Below, piece by piece: positions 17,469 through 27,157 of a stretch of 64,000 nt of DNA. This DNA comes from Bacillota bacterium. Its GTDB lineage: Bacteria; Bacillota; Clostridia; Lachnospirales; Anaerotignaceae. Under the pieces are notes generated by a model. It did not search any database. It was given only the letters and a program-made list of their open reading frames with translations, and had not been told where the DNA came from. The translations under genes and the position numbers were made by a program. The stretch lies in the NCBI GenBank assembly GCA_022791155.1, contig JAAVYN010000034.1, forward strand, positions 1 through 64,000, in the 5' to 3' direction. Position 1 is the stretch's first letter. Each line of letters opens with the position of its first letter.

Positions 17469-18398
17469 ATGAGCAGCGTCAATGCAAACAAAACAAATAT
17501 TTTACTGGAAACGGGAACAAATGAAATAGAGATTATGGAATTCACCATATGCGGCAATCTCTATGGAATAAACGTGGCCAAAGTCCGCGAGATAATAATG
17601 TCGGACAAGGTGAAGCCTATGCCTCATTCTCACCGTGCAGTGGAGGGAGTTTTCAAACCAAGGGACACTCTTTTGACAGTGGTTGATTTGCCTCTTTACC
17701 TGATGAATGAGTCGTCAGAGAAAAACCCAAAGGATTTGTTCATTATAACAAACTTCAACAATTTGTATATTGCGTTCAGAGTTCACACGGTTGAGGGAAT
17801 AAGCCGAATTTCATGGGGTGACATTCAAAAACCTGACAAAACTGTTTCCGGCGGCGATGAAGGCGTGGCCACAGGCATCGCCCAATGCAAAGGGCGCCTT
17901 GTTACCATACTCGACTTTGAAAAAATTGTGGCTGAAATAGCCCCTGAAACCTCAATACAAATAAGTGACATTGAGAAGTTGGGCACAAGGGAAAGAAGTG
18001 AAGCGCCCATAGTTTTGGCGGAGGACTCCATTCTTCTTACAAAAATGATTAAAGATTCTCTCACAAAAGCCGGATATGTCAATCTCAAATGTTTCAACAA
18101 CGGTCAGGAGGCATGGGAATATCTCATGAGTGTTAAGGGAAAAAGCGCTGACATAAGGGAGGATGTGGCATTGGTGATCACAGACATTGAAATGCCAAAG
18201 ATGGATGGCCACAGACTCACAAAGCTCATTAAAAGCGACAGTGTTTTGGATTGTGTGCCGGTTATTATTTTCTCATCGCTTATTAATCCTGAAATGCAGA
18301 TAAAAGGGAAACAGCTTGGCGCTGATGAACAGCTGTCCAAACCAGAGATCAAACACCTTGTTGAGGTTATGGATCAGCTGCTTATGAGAAGCAACTGA
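17469..18398 (+). CDS. Chemotaxis coupling protein CheV
   Basis: CheV couples receptors to CheA through a CheW domain and is tuned by phosphorylation of its receiver domain. The 309-residue product has a CheW-like domain (about 15-165, with EGVFKPRDTLLTVVDLPLYL) and a receiver domain (about 180-305) with acidic residues E185/D186, phospho-acceptor D239 (VITDIEMPKMDG) and the SKPE Lys near the end. It lies apart from cheA/cheW, just after cheC-cheD. Start ATG 17469 with AAGGAGGAG. Confidence 0.93.
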   Translation: MSSVNANKTNILLETGTNEIEIMEFTICGNLYGINVAKVREIIMSDKVKPMPHSHRAVEGVFKPRDTLLTVVDLPLYLMNESSEKNPKDLFIITNFNNLYIAFRVHTVEGISRISWGDIQKPDKTVSGGDEGVATGIAQCKGRLVTILDFEKIVAEIAPETSIQISDIEKLGTRERSEAPIVLAEDSILLTKMIKDSLTKAGYVNLKCFNNGQEAWEYLMSVKGKSADIREDVALVITDIEMPKMDGHRLTKLIKSDSVLDCVPVIIFSSLINPEMQIKGKQLGADEQLSKPEIKHLVEVMDQLLMRSN

Positions 18399-18571
18399 AA
18401 ACAGCGCTTAATATATAGCTGCTCCAATTCTTAGATCTGTGCCAAAATCAAAGAAGATGACTTTTGACAAGTTGTTGTCTCTGATGATGGGTTATGTTTC
18501 AAATTTTTGCGGCAAGGAATGCTGCCGTGAAATATATTAAGCAATTTCGCAATTTGAAAGGGGGTATAAGC

Positions 18572-19879
18572 ATGGGAATGAAAAAATTTGTTGTTAGACA
18601 GCCAATAAAAGATATTGGCGGAAACACTGTTGGATATGAGATCCTTTTTAATATAGACAACGGAATTTACAATAATACAAACAATGATTATATGGCCGCC
18701 GACACAATTTCATCATTTTTATTGCAAAACAGTGATAAAGTTTTTTCAAAGGGAATGACGTTTATAACGTTCACACCAAACCTATTGTTTAAAAATACGC
18801 CAAAGATGTTCAAAAACGGTGACGTTGTGATACAAATTGAGGACAATTTCACAATTCATCCTCTTGCGCCAAACGTTTTGCAGAGATATAGAGACGATGG
18901 ATATAATATTTGTGTGAACAATTTTCAATTTGTTCCCAGATATTTTTCATTGATGGAATATATTGACTATATAAAAATCAATGTCAACTTAATCAGTGAC
19001 GTGAGCGCCATAGAAAACATGGTTCAGCTTGGGCGCGGGTTCAACAAAAAATGCATAATAACAGGAATTGACAACAAGGAGCTCTATGAAAAGGTCAAAA
19101 ACATAAAAGCCGATCTTTTTCAGGGTTCGTTTGTGGCCGAGGCCACAGCCACAAAGGCCAACAAAACAGAATATCTTCAGTCTAACTTCTTTCAGCTTGT
19201 TGTGGCGTCAACAAAAGACATTCCAGACATGGCAGAAATTGAGGGAATAATTTCAAGAGATGCTTCCCTTACATATGCCATTTTGAAGATGGTGAACTCT
19301 GTGCATTTCGCGCTTCGCCAAAGGACTTCTTCTGTCAAACAGGCGCTTGTCATCCTTGGCCTCACACAGCTTAAACAGTGGATATATCTTTTGAGCTTTG
19401 AAAGCGGAAGCAACGACCCTAAGTCGGAAGAAGTTTTGAAAACATCTTTCCTGAGGGCAAACTTCTGTTCCGAACTCTATAGCCATGTGAAAGGGCTTCC
19501 CATCACACAGCAGGATGCATATTTGATTGGTATGTTTTCAACTATGGACACAATTGTGAATGCGCCTATAGAAGAAGTCATGGCCGAGCTTCCAGTTGCT
19601 GATGAGGTTAAAGCGGCGCTCATTTCACAGGAGGGCGACTGCGGAACGTTGTATAAACTTGTTTTGAGCTATGAGAGGGCCGACTGGAAAGGCATTGTGA
19701 CACATGCGGCCGAGCTCGACATGAACACCGACTCAATTGCCCAGATATATTTTGACTGCATTGAAAAAGTCAATGAAATTTGGGACAGCTTCATGAGCAC
19801 AACTGGCGATGAGCTTGAAGAAGAGATTGAAAAATTGGAAGAACTTGATCCTCTTGAGCAAATGGCACAGTTTGAGTGA
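18572..19879 (+). CDS. EAL-like/HDOD signalling protein (YuxH family)
   Basis: The 435-residue product has an N-terminal EAL-like domain (about 1-205) and a C-terminal HDOD domain (about 210-400). In the first strand the catalytic E-A-L is replaced by E-I-L (VGYEILF), and other metal ligands of active cyclic-di-GMP phosphodiesterases are not evident, so the EAL part is probably a binding or regulatory module. HDOD domains scaffold signalling in motility and stress. Position after cheV suggests a motility role. ATG 18572 follows AAAGGGGG; the longer form from 18494 lacks a good site. The C-terminus ends in a Glu-rich stretch. Confidence 0.82.
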   Translation: MGMKKFVVRQPIKDIGGNTVGYEILFNIDNGIYNNTNNDYMAADTISSFLLQNSDKVFSKGMTFITFTPNLLFKNTPKMFKNGDVVIQIEDNFTIHPLAPNVLQRYRDDGYNICVNNFQFVPRYFSLMEYIDYIKINVNLISDVSAIENMVQLGRGFNKKCIITGIDNKELYEKVKNIKADLFQGSFVAEATATKANKTEYLQSNFFQLVVASTKDIPDMAEIEGIISRDASLTYAILKMVNSVHFALRQRTSSVKQALVILGLTQLKQWIYLLSFESGSNDPKSEEVLKTSFLRANFCSELYSHVKGLPITQQDAYLIGMFSTMDTIVNAPIEEVMAELPVADEVKAALISQEGDCGTLYKLVLSYERADWKGIVTHAAELDMNTDSIAQIYFDCIEKVNEIWDSFMSTTGDELEEEIEKLEELDPLEQMAQFE

Positions 19880-20029
19880 AATGGAATGTTTCGTGCAGAA
19901 AGAATGATATAATTGAGAACACATTGACTGTGCTGTTTTGAGAATATGTTTGGAACAAAAACTGAATAGAAATTGAAACAAACATCACAATGTGTTCAAA
20001 AATGTGTTTTCATGCATCAAAAAACGCAT

Positions 20030-20074
20030 AAAAAAGGAAGTTCCATAAATTTTGAAATGCGGACTTCCTTTTTT
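20030..20074 (+). terminator. Intrinsic terminator after the HDOD gene
   Basis: A perfect 12-bp stem (20030-20041 with 20063-20074) closes a 21-base loop, and the right arm ends in six Ts. The A-run on the left arm makes it able to work on both strands. It lies 150 bases after the HDOD stop and probably closes the flagellar/chemotaxis transcript. The rest of 19880-20349 shows no gene I can support. Confidence 0.8.
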
Positions 20075-20349
20075 ATGTTTTGTGCAAAAAAATGGCTGTG
20101 TCAGTGAACAAAGGCTTTTTTGAGCAAAAAAGCTGTGTGCTGTGATTTTGGGAGTTCATTTTTGTGGGCACAAAAAATTGTCAAACTGAAGAACTTTCAT
20201 GAATTATGTTTGAAAATTGCCAAAACCTGGCTTGAAATGAAGAACGCTGTTGTGGCCTGCACATGAATTTGTGAAGATAGAAGGCTGAAAAACAAACATG
20301 AAAAGGTCACATATATTTTGGCTGCGGCACGGTCATTTTGTGGAAGCTT

Positions 20350-20916
20350 TCAATGTTCACTGTCATCCAATTTGTAGTTTTCAATTTCAATGGCCATGGC
20401 ATGGCTGTTGCCACAAAAACCATCGCTCCAATTTTCAGTGTATGTCAGGCGCATGTCCACAGCATTGTCGGGAACAGTGAATATCAGCTTGCCCGAGATG
20501 CTTTCGCCCTCCTCAAGTGTGTATTCATCAGGAAGCTGGCCTTCCTCAAAATATTTTTCAGGATAGGCCGAACCGCCGTTCCACTCAATTTGGAAATCGC
20601 TGTATAGCATTTTTATGTTATCTTTGTCCGCAAATGTGTTTTTGATTGTCACATAGAGCACAACAAACACAAAAGAGCTGTCACTGGGGACAAATTCACA
20701 TTCCTTGAAAGATTTTTCGGCAGAATTTATGTTGAGTTCAAAAAAGGCTGTTTCCATTCCGTCGTTCAGCGTTGTGTTGAAACTGTTTCCATAGCTGCGG
20801 CCTGCGGCCCTGAGCGACTGTATAAAGCTGGAGTTTCCATTTTTTTCCGAACATGCGGCAAAAATGGCGGTGCAGAATGATATTATGGCAATTATAATCA
20901 TTTTTGTGAAAAACAT
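20350..20916 (-). CDS. Putative lipoprotein with DUF4352-like domain
   Basis: A 188-residue protein with a lipoprotein signal peptide (MFFTKMIIIAIISFC, then lipobox IFAAC with the lipid-carrying Cys at residue 22). After a short Ser/Gly linker, a single beta-rich domain (about 60-185) has the strand pattern of the extracellular immunoglobulin-like DUF4352 family (FVVLYVTIKN and GKLIFTVPDNA). It is surface anchored; function unknown. GGAG lies 9 bases before the ATG at 20916; a longer reading from 21042 would bury the signal peptide. It is a single gene, divergent from the FIST gene. Confidence 0.75.
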   Translation of the reverse strand: MFFTKMIIIAIISFCTAIFAACSEKNGNSSFIQSLRAAGRSYGNSFNTTLNDGMETAFFELNINSAEKSFKECEFVPSDSSFVFVVLYVTIKNTFADKDNIKMLYSDFQIEWNGGSAYPEKYFEEGQLPDEYTLEEGESISGKLIFTVPDNAVDMRLTYTENWSDGFCGNSHAMAIEIENYKLDDSEH

Positions 20917-21043
20917 ATTTTTCAACTCCAAAAAAATTTGGTCAAACGGCACATTTGCCGTGATTATATGTTGAAATGGTAACATAAAACACATTGTGAG
21001 TAAAGCCCATTTTTTTGAATGCGGAAAAATTGCGCAATACACA

Positions 21044-21073
21044 TTGACGTTTTGGCCCGTTTTGAAGTATAAT
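21044..21073 (+). promoter_or_regulatory. Sigma-A-type promoter upstream of the FIST/receptor unit
   Basis: TTGACG (21044-21049) and TATAAT (21068-21073) are separated by 18 bases, close to the vegetative consensus. A transcript would carry a leader of about 190 bases to the FIST ATG. The region 20917-21271 is a divergent intergenic region and has no gene. Confidence 0.65.
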
Positions 21074-21271
21074 CAATCAATCATATATTATCTTCGATTT
21101 ACAAAAACACAAATGTTTCAGCTGCAGCTGGTTTAATATATTTTTAACGCTTTTGCCACAAAAATGTGTGGCTGTTGGGTTTTCAACGAAAACATTTATG
21201 TTAATGCAAGCTGAAGATGTTGTTGTTGAACTGGCAAATCAAAGGATATTTAAGGAAGGAAGGCTATCTTT

Positions 21272-22327
21272 ATGAGACAATTTTTTGGCGCAAGTCAGAG
21301 CGGAAATTTGGCAGAAGCTGTTCGCGGGCTCAACAGACCACAGTTTATAATGCTGCTTTCAAACACTGCTCAGTTTGAGTCACATGTGAAAACTCTCGAA
21401 AAACTTTATCCTGAAGTTCCAAGCATAGGCTGTGTTGGAATGGGTTATGACACCAAAATTGTTGAAAGAGGTGTTTGCGTTATAGCTTTTTTTGACGGCG
21501 TGAGCGCGGCCGCCAATGTTTTGGAACAGGCTTCAACAACACCTGTGAAATATATTGAACGTCTTGAAAAAGACATTGAAAAAGTTGGCGGTTCAAAAAA
21601 TGACACTGTCTGCATTGATTTTTGCACTGGAAATGACGCATGTGTGCTGACAACGGTGAACACATCGCTGAAACGCCGTGGAATATCACTTGTGGGCGGA
21701 ACGGGCGACGCCGGAAAAGTTTCGGCCAACGGCAATGTGTATAATGACGCGGCAGTTTATGCAATTGTGCGAAACCACAACGGCCGCGTCAAAACATACA
21801 AAGAAAACATATACAAACAGCTTGGACAGCACCGCTTCATTGCTTCAAACACTGACAAAGCGAAATACATAATGGGCGCGCTGAATGGAAGGCCGGCCAA
21901 ACAGGTATATCAAGATATTCTTCATGTTACAGACCGCGAAATATTGACACAGACATTCAAAAATCCATTTGGAAAACTCAATGGCGATGACGTCTGCATA
22001 ATTTCCATAAAAGATGTCAACGGAAACTCATTGGAATGCTTCCGCCAGGTTAACGATTCTGATGTTTTGGTTTTGCTTCAGCTTGGCGACTATAAAGCTG
22101 TTGCAAAGGAAACAATCAACAAAATATGTCATGAATTTCCAAAGCGTTCTGCCGTTTTTTCGGTTAACTGTCTTTTCAGATATAAGCTTTTCAGCGAGTG
22201 TGGATATATGAATGAATATCTGCACGAAATGGGAACACTCGGAAGTCACGCCGGGCTCATTGGATATGGCGAGCACTATAACAGCCAGTTTGTCAACCAG
22301 TCCATGACGTGCGTTGTGTTTGAATAA
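21272..22327 (+). CDS. FIST-domain sensor protein
   Basis: The 351-residue product matches FIST proteins: an N-terminal half (about 25-200) with [14 protein letters not shown] and a C-terminal FIST_C half (about 215-345) with the Ser/Asn-Cys [12 protein letters not shown] stretch and GLIGYGEHY near the end. FIST domains are thought to bind small ligands such as amino acids. No membrane segment, kinase or output domain is present, so it needs a partner; the soluble chemoreceptor gene starts 13 bases downstream. Start ATG 21272 after GGAAGGAAGG. Confidence 0.88.
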   Translation: MRQFFGASQSGNLAEAVRGLNRPQFIMLLSNTAQFESHVKTLEKLYPEVPSIGCVGMGYDTKIVERGVCVIAFFDGVSAAANVLEQASTTPVKYIERLEKDIEKVGGSKNDTVCIDFCTGNDACVLTTVNTSLKRRGISLVGGTGDAGKVSANGNVYNDAAVYAIVRNHNGRVKTYKENIYKQLGQHRFIASNTDKAKYIMGALNGRPAKQVYQDILHVTDREILTQTFKNPFGKLNGDDVCIISIKDVNGNSLECFRQVNDSDVLVLLQLGDYKAVAKETINKICHEFPKRSAVFSVNCLFRYKLFSECGYMNEYLHEMGTLGSHAGLIGYGEHYNSQFVNQSMTCVVFE

Positions 22328-22340
22328 AGGAGGCCGAAAA

Positions 22341-23288
22341 ATGTTATTTTCAGGAAAGCATCATATCAACGCCAACAATGTTTACAGCAAAAAAAGCTTT
22401 TTCCCTTTGCTGCATGTTGCAGGCAGTTTGAAAGAATATCAAAAGGAATTTGTTCAAAAGGAGGTTGCCTCCCTGAGCGAGCTGGGCATGATAGGCAGTT
22501 CGTTTGACGGAATAATGAGGGAGGCCGATCATTTTCAAGTTCGACTTCAGGACTTTGGCCAGTCATTTTCAAACATAAATCAAGCCACAGAGCAGTTTGC
22601 CGGCGTCAAAGAGTCCGTTTCTCAAACTGTTTTGGAAGCTCAAAGCAAGGTTGAGGAACTCAGAGACATTTCTTCACAGGTTGAGGAATCATATGTCAAC
22701 ATGGAAAAAACGTTTGAACAGTTGAGAGAGGCTGTCAAAAACATACAGCAGTGCATGGGAAAAATTGTGTCAATTGCTGACCAAACAAACATTCTTGCCA
22801 TAAATGCCTCAATTGAAGCGGCAAGAGCCGGCGCCGAGGGCAAAGGCTTTTCGGTTGTGGCCGCAAAGGTTAAAGAACTGGCCGAGGAGATTAAGGGCCT
22901 TGCCAACGAGGCCGATTCGGGGATAAACAGTGTGGAGCGCGGCGCAAACCAGTTGAGCGAAAGCATATCTGAATCACGGCAAACATTGGGGCAAAGTGCA
23001 GCCACAGTGAATGGAACATATGAAACTTTCAACAAAATAATAGCAGCCTCGGAGGGCGCTTCTTCTGTTCAGTCTGAAATATCAGGCGTGATTGACGATT
23101 CAAGAAATTCGTTGCAGCAGATATGTCAGTTTTTTGACGACATAAAACTTCAATATCAGGAAGTTATGGAACACATTGAGCGTGCAAGCAAGCTTGGCAC
23201 AACAAAGGGCGCCATGTTTGAGGACATTGACAATATACTTTCGCAAATACCCCCAATCATAAACGAAATCAATTCTGAAACAAAATGA
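22341..23288 (+). CDS. Soluble methyl-accepting chemotaxis protein
   Basis: A 315-residue coiled-coil protein without membrane segments. The kinase-control tip is canonical: [20 protein letters not shown] and [16 protein letters not shown] (about residues 152-190), flanked by long helical arms. The N-terminal 60 residues have no recognised sensor domain. It is therefore a cytoplasmic chemoreceptor; the FIST protein encoded just upstream is the likely sensing subunit. ATG 22341 follows a perfect AAAGGAGG at 22326. Confidence 0.92.
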   Translation: MLFSGKHHINANNVYSKKSFFPLLHVAGSLKEYQKEFVQKEVASLSELGMIGSSFDGIMREADHFQVRLQDFGQSFSNINQATEQFAGVKESVSQTVLEAQSKVEELRDISSQVEESYVNMEKTFEQLREAVKNIQQCMGKIVSIADQTNILAINASIEAARAGAEGKGFSVVAAKVKELAEEIKGLANEADSGINSVERGANQLSESISESRQTLGQSAATVNGTYETFNKIIAASEGASSVQSEISGVIDDSRNSLQQICQFFDDIKLQYQEVMEHIERASKLGTTKGAMFEDIDNILSQIPPIINEINSETK

Positions 23289-23325
23289 AGACGGATTTGC
23301 TTTGTTTTTGAGCGTATGCTGAAGC

Positions 23326-23356
23326 AGGGGCTTGCTTTTTGACTGCAAGCCCTTTT
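23326..23356 (+). terminator. Intrinsic terminator after the soluble receptor
   Basis: A 10-bp stem with one G-T pair (23326-23335 with 23345-23354) closes a T-rich 9-base loop and ends in TTTT. It lies 37 bases after the receptor stop, in a convergent region with the minus-strand DUF1963 gene. Confidence 0.6.
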
Positions 23357-23518
23357 GCGGTTTGATGAATATGACTGCAAACATCTTTGGCGGTTTTTCA
23401 AAACTTTTTTCTGACATTGTTTGCAGCATGTGCATGAAGTTGTGGTTTTTCGAACACAGCCAATTGAATTTTGGAATTTTTGAAAACGTCACTTGTTGTG
23501 AAACGTGTTGCCAAAATG

Positions 23519-24370
23519 TCAATAACACTGAAGTATCAGCCATACATTTTCAAAATTTCTGTCTCTGAGTTCATTTTTTCTTATATAGAAATATATTCTT
23601 CCGCAGTCGCCAAACATAAGTTCGAAGTCGCCCTTTGCCACAGTGTCCAGCTGAAAAAGAAGTGTCCATTCAAGAGCGTTTTTAGTCAAAAGCTTTTTTT
23701 CGTCATCTGTCATTTCGGGGAACCCGTTTCCTGTGTATTTGTTGAGCCCGCATGTCATTTCGCATTCCAAAAGCATTTCACTTTGTATTATGTCGGCATA
23801 TCCCAAAAACTTTGTTATATATTCACCGTCTCCAATCAGCTTTTCTCTTGCCTGTCCATATTCCTCATAGTTTTCATCGGTTTCATTGTGTTCGGCATAT
23901 TCGCTCCAGTCGGGAACGTCATCTCTGTTTTTGAATGTTAAAGGAATTTCGGGCATGACAAAGTTGTCGGGCAGGCTTTGTGGAAGCTCTGATGAAACAA
24001 GGCTGTCAACCGCTCCTTCATAATAAAACACATGTGCACAGCCCTTGTCGTTTGGATCAAACCCCCATTTCTGTGATTCAAGCTCATAGAAAAAATATAA
24101 CATGCCTTTGTCGGGCAAAAGTTTTTCGCTGTCATATGGCGATATTTCCTCACAGTTGAGTTGAAGCAAAAACGCAAGGGGGCGCGGTTTTTTCGTTTCA
24201 TCACTGTATGTTTCTGTTGTGTAATATTTCCATTGAAAATTGGCCGGCAGATCCGGTTTTCCCCCAAACTTTGAGACGCCTTTTGCCAAAACAGCGCTGC
24301 CTATGTCGCCAAAAACCACTTCGATTGTATTCTTTTTTAATGTTTCAAAAATTTTTTCAATATCCGGCAT
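23519..24370 (-). CDS. DUF1963 (YwqG-like) protein
   Basis: A 283-residue soluble protein of the DUF1963/YwqG family. Matches include SKFGGKPDLPANFQWKYY near residues 33-50, LAFLLQLNCEEISPYD, the LPDKGMLYFFYE strand, and the C-terminal LLFQLDTVAKGDFELMFGDCGRIYFYI. Members are found widely and have no established biochemical role. ATG 24370 is preceded by GGAG with 8 bases spacing; a reading from 24433 would add 21 basic residues without a good site. It stands alone between the receptor unit and the dehydrogenase gene. Confidence 0.85.
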   Translation of the reverse strand: MPDIEKIFETLKKNTIEVVFGDIGSAVLAKGVSKFGGKPDLPANFQWKYYTTETYSDETKKPRPLAFLLQLNCEEISPYDSEKLLPDKGMLYFFYELESQKWGFDPNDKGCAHVFYYEGAVDSLVSSELPQSLPDNFVMPEIPLTFKNRDDVPDWSEYAEHNETDENYEEYGQAREKLIGDGEYITKFLGYADIIQSEMLLECEMTCGLNKYTGNGFPEMTDDEKKLLTKNALEWTLLFQLDTVAKGDFELMFGDCGRIYFYIRKNELRDRNFENVWLILQCY

Positions 24371-24529
24371 AATATATCTCCTTTTTGAACAGCGATATTT
24401 AATATAAAATGAAAACAAAATGCGTTTTCTCACTCAAATTATACACCAAACGTTCTGTCTTTTCAAAAAATTGTGTTTGATTTTCATATATAATATGTTA
24501 TTCTGAAAATATAAATAAGGAGGCATGCA

Positions 24530-26014
24530 ATGAAAAACTACAAAAATTATATAAACGGGCAATGGCTTGATGCTGTTTCAGGAGAGACATTCACCGTTGT
24601 GAATCCGGCCACTGGCGAAGTTATAGCCAACTGCGCCAAAGGCGGGAAAAAAGACGCTGAAATGGCCATTGAAGCGGCGAGAAATGCATTTTTCAATGAC
24701 AAACATGGTTGGCGGCGCATGGGAGTTCAAAAAAGAAGTGAAATGCTCTATCAATTGGCTGATTGCCTTGAAAAAGCAAAACATGAATTTGCCCGCTGTG
24801 AAACTGAAAACAACGGCAAGCCCCTTCGTGAAGCCATGTGTGATGTGGAAGATGCCGTGAGCTATATGCGATATTATGCTGGAGCGATACGCATGCCTTT
24901 GGGCGCAACGTTCAATGTGAATGACAGTTTTGGCCCAATGCACACATACACTGTCAAAGAGCCTGTGGGCGTGTGCGGACTCATAACGCCATGGAACTAT
25001 CCCCTTTTGATGGGCGTTCAAAAAATAGCCCCAGCTTTGGCGGCGGGAAACACAATTGTGTTCAAGCCCAGCAGCGTGACGCCTGTGACGGCCGTGAAGC
25101 TTTTTGAGCTCATGGAAGAAATTGGATTTCCAAAGGGCACTGCAAACATTGTCATGGGAAGCGGGCTGACCGTTGGAAAGGAGCTTTCGTCAAGCCCGCA
25201 TGTGGACATGGTGTCATTCACGGGGAGCACTCAGTCTGGTCAGGATATATATCGTTTGGCGGCAAAAAACATCAAAAAAATCAGCCTTGAGCTTGGGGGA
25301 AAATCACCCAATATAATATTTGCTGACGCTGACATTGACGGCGCTGTGGAATGGGCGATGATGGGCGTTTTCTTCAATCAGGGTGAAGTTTGCAGTGCAG
25401 GAAGCCGCATTCTCGTTGAGGAAAAAATCAAAGATGAGTTTGTGGAAAAGCTTTCAGCGCGCGCACGCGCCATGACAATTGGAAATGGCATGGACAATCC
25501 TGACATGGGCCCGCTTGTGTCGAAAAAGCACATGGAAAAAGTTCTTGAATATATTGAAATTGGGAAAAAGGATGGCTGTAAAATGGTGTGCGGCGGGCGC
25601 GTTTCAAGCGGCGAACTTGCCAAAGGATATTTTGTGGCGCCAACGATATTTGACAATTGTCCGCCTGACAGCAGAATTATACGTGACGAAATATTTGGCC
25701 CTGTTGTGACAATTCAAACCTTCAAAACTGAATGTGAGGCCATTGAAATGGCAAATGACACAGAGTTTGGACTGGCCGGCGGCGTGTTCACATCTGATGG
25801 CGCAAAAGCGCTTCGCGTGGCAAATGAAGTGCGTGCCGGGGTCATGTGGGTGAACTGCTATAACCCGGCGTTCATAGAGGCGCCGTGGGGCGGTTTCAAA
25901 AAAAGCGGCATTGGCCGTGAGCTTGGCCTGAATGGCCTTGAGGAATATATGGAGACAAAACAAATTGCCGTCAGCCTTGCGCCGGGAGAAATTGGATGGT
26001 ATAAAAAACGGTGA
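24530..26014 (+). CDS. NAD(P)-dependent aldehyde dehydrogenase (betaine-aldehyde/GbsA-like)
   Basis: A 494-residue enzyme of the ALDH superfamily, which oxidises aldehydes to acids with NAD(P). Catalytic residues are visible: N156 (TPWNYP), E254 (ELGGKSPN) and C288 (NQGEVCSAGSR); the FTGSTQSGQ nucleotide-binding turn and the EIFGPV segment are intact. Overall it resembles betaine-aldehyde/aminobutyraldehyde dehydrogenases, but substrate cannot be read off reliably. Start ATG 24530 after AAGGAGG. It is monocistronic as far as the window shows; the RM cassette follows after 285 bases. Confidence 0.92.
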   Translation: MKNYKNYINGQWLDAVSGETFTVVNPATGEVIANCAKGGKKDAEMAIEAARNAFFNDKHGWRRMGVQKRSEMLYQLADCLEKAKHEFARCETENNGKPLREAMCDVEDAVSYMRYYAGAIRMPLGATFNVNDSFGPMHTYTVKEPVGVCGLITPWNYPLLMGVQKIAPALAAGNTIVFKPSSVTPVTAVKLFELMEEIGFPKGTANIVMGSGLTVGKELSSSPHVDMVSFTGSTQSGQDIYRLAAKNIKKISLELGGKSPNIIFADADIDGAVEWAMMGVFFNQGEVCSAGSRILVEEKIKDEFVEKLSARARAMTIGNGMDNPDMGPLVSKKHMEKVLEYIEIGKKDGCKMVCGGRVSSGELAKGYFVAPTIFDNCPPDSRIIRDEIFGPVVTIQTFKTECEAIEMANDTEFGLAGGVFTSDGAKALRVANEVRAGVMWVNCYNPAFIEAPWGGFKKSGIGRELGLNGLEEYMETKQIAVSLAPGEIGWYKKR

Positions 26015-26222
26015 ATTCCATTTTTTGGAAAGCCTGGGTTGCTGAAATGGGATTGTGAGTCTAAGAGATGCGCGGGAAATGATATTTGATTTTGTGACCA
26101 TTAAAAATCATTTAACTTTAAAGATATTTATGAACACTGATTTTTTCACAAATTAAGGCACTTGAAATAGCAATAATTTTAACAGCTTGGCGCTATAATT
26201 TCCTATGAAGATGAAAAATAGT

Positions 26223-26252
26223 ATGACAATATAATAAGATATGTGCTATACT
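26223..26252 (+). promoter_or_regulatory. Candidate promoter of the restriction-modification cassette
   Basis: ATGACA (26223-26228) and TATACT (26247-26252), spaced by 18 bases, each match the vegetative consensus at five of six positions. They lie about 50 bases before the endonuclease ATG. The surrounding gap 26015-26299 is clearly more AT-rich than the dehydrogenase gene and marks the left edge of the cassette. Confidence 0.5.
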
Positions 26253-26299
26253 TGTTTGTGAGAACATGAATATGCTGCACTAATAAGGAGAGCATTTAT

Positions 26300-27157
26300 A
26301 TGATAAATGGGCATGAAAAAGGTATATTTGTTAATGAATTAAAGGCTTTTGCCGCTTCATTATCCACGCAAATTGCCTTATATGATGAATGGACAGTTCG
26401 TGGTTTCATTGACGTTTTTAAGAATGTATACACTATATCCTCGGATACAAAAATTATATCTAAAATTCTTGAATTGCATTTATTTCCGAGTTTTTTATCG
26501 TTTGCCCACAGCATTGGATATGAGATAGAATTAGCTACATATCAAAACTGGTATCCAGATTTAACTTTTATAAAACAAGATAATTCAGATATTAAATTTG
26601 CAGTAGATTTAAAAACGACTTATCGGGATGAAAAATATCCGGAATTTTGCAATGGATTTACACTTGGCTCACATGGGGAGTATTTTATTAATAGAAAAAG
26701 CACAAAAAATATTCAATATCCATATAATGAGTATAGTGGACATTTTTGCTTGGGTATTATATATACAAGAACAGAGACTGATAAACTTGAGGAAACTAAA
26801 ATATATAAGGTTGATGAAATTGAAAATATCCCTGCAGTAATTCGCAATTTCACATTTTTTGCTGAAGAAAAATGGCGTATAGCAAGTGATAAGGGAGGCA
26901 GTGGCAATACTGCGAATATTGGAAGTATTCAAAAAATTGATGATATACTTTCTGGTAATGGAGTTTTTGCAAAAGCAGGAGAAGAATTGTTTGATGATTA
27001 TTGGGCAAACTTTGGAAAAATGGAAATTCCTACAGCAAAAGGAGCTTACAAAAAGCTGTCTTCTTTTTCTGAATATTTGAATTATCGAGGATTACCAATG
27101 AGTTTGAATAATCCCAAAGCGCCCAAAGTGAAGGAAAAGGCAAATGTTGACAGATAA
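26300..27157 (+). CDS. Type II restriction endonuclease, EcoRV family
   Basis: A 285-residue PD-(D/E)xK nuclease that aligns by eye with EcoRV along most of its length. Shared segments are SDTKIISKILEL (EcoRV SDTKVLSTIFEL), YPDLTF then FAVDLKTTY (active site: E58, D87, D103, K105), TKNIQYPYNEY, and GGSGNTANIGSI (residues 199-210). The last is the recognition loop that reads GATATC in EcoRV; one Thr is Ala here. The predicted target is GATATC with blunt cutting, by inference. It has a 40-residue-longer C-terminus than EcoRV. Start ATG 26300 after AAGGAG. The coding sequence is visibly AT-richer than its neighbours, a sign of horizontal transfer. The methylase gene overlaps its end by 14 bases. 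Confidence 0.92.
   Translation: MINGHEKGIFVNELKAFAASLSTQIALYDEWTVRGFIDVFKNVYTISSDTKIISKILELHLFPSFLSFAHSIGYEIELATYQNWYPDLTFIKQDNSDIKFAVDLKTTYRDEKYPEFCNGFTLGSHGEYFINRKSTKNIQYPYNEYSGHFCLGIIYTRTETDKLEETKIYKVDEIENIPAVIRNFTFFAEEKWRIASDKGGSGNTANIGSIQKIDDILSGNGVFAKAGEELFDDYWANFGKMEIPTAKGAYKKLSSFSEYLNYRGLPMSLNNPKAPKVKEKANVDR

Noticed and set aside
20298..20607. Plus-strand frames opposite the lipoprotein gene
   Set aside because: The minus-strand gene has a signal peptide, lipobox and ribosome binding site; these are its shadows.
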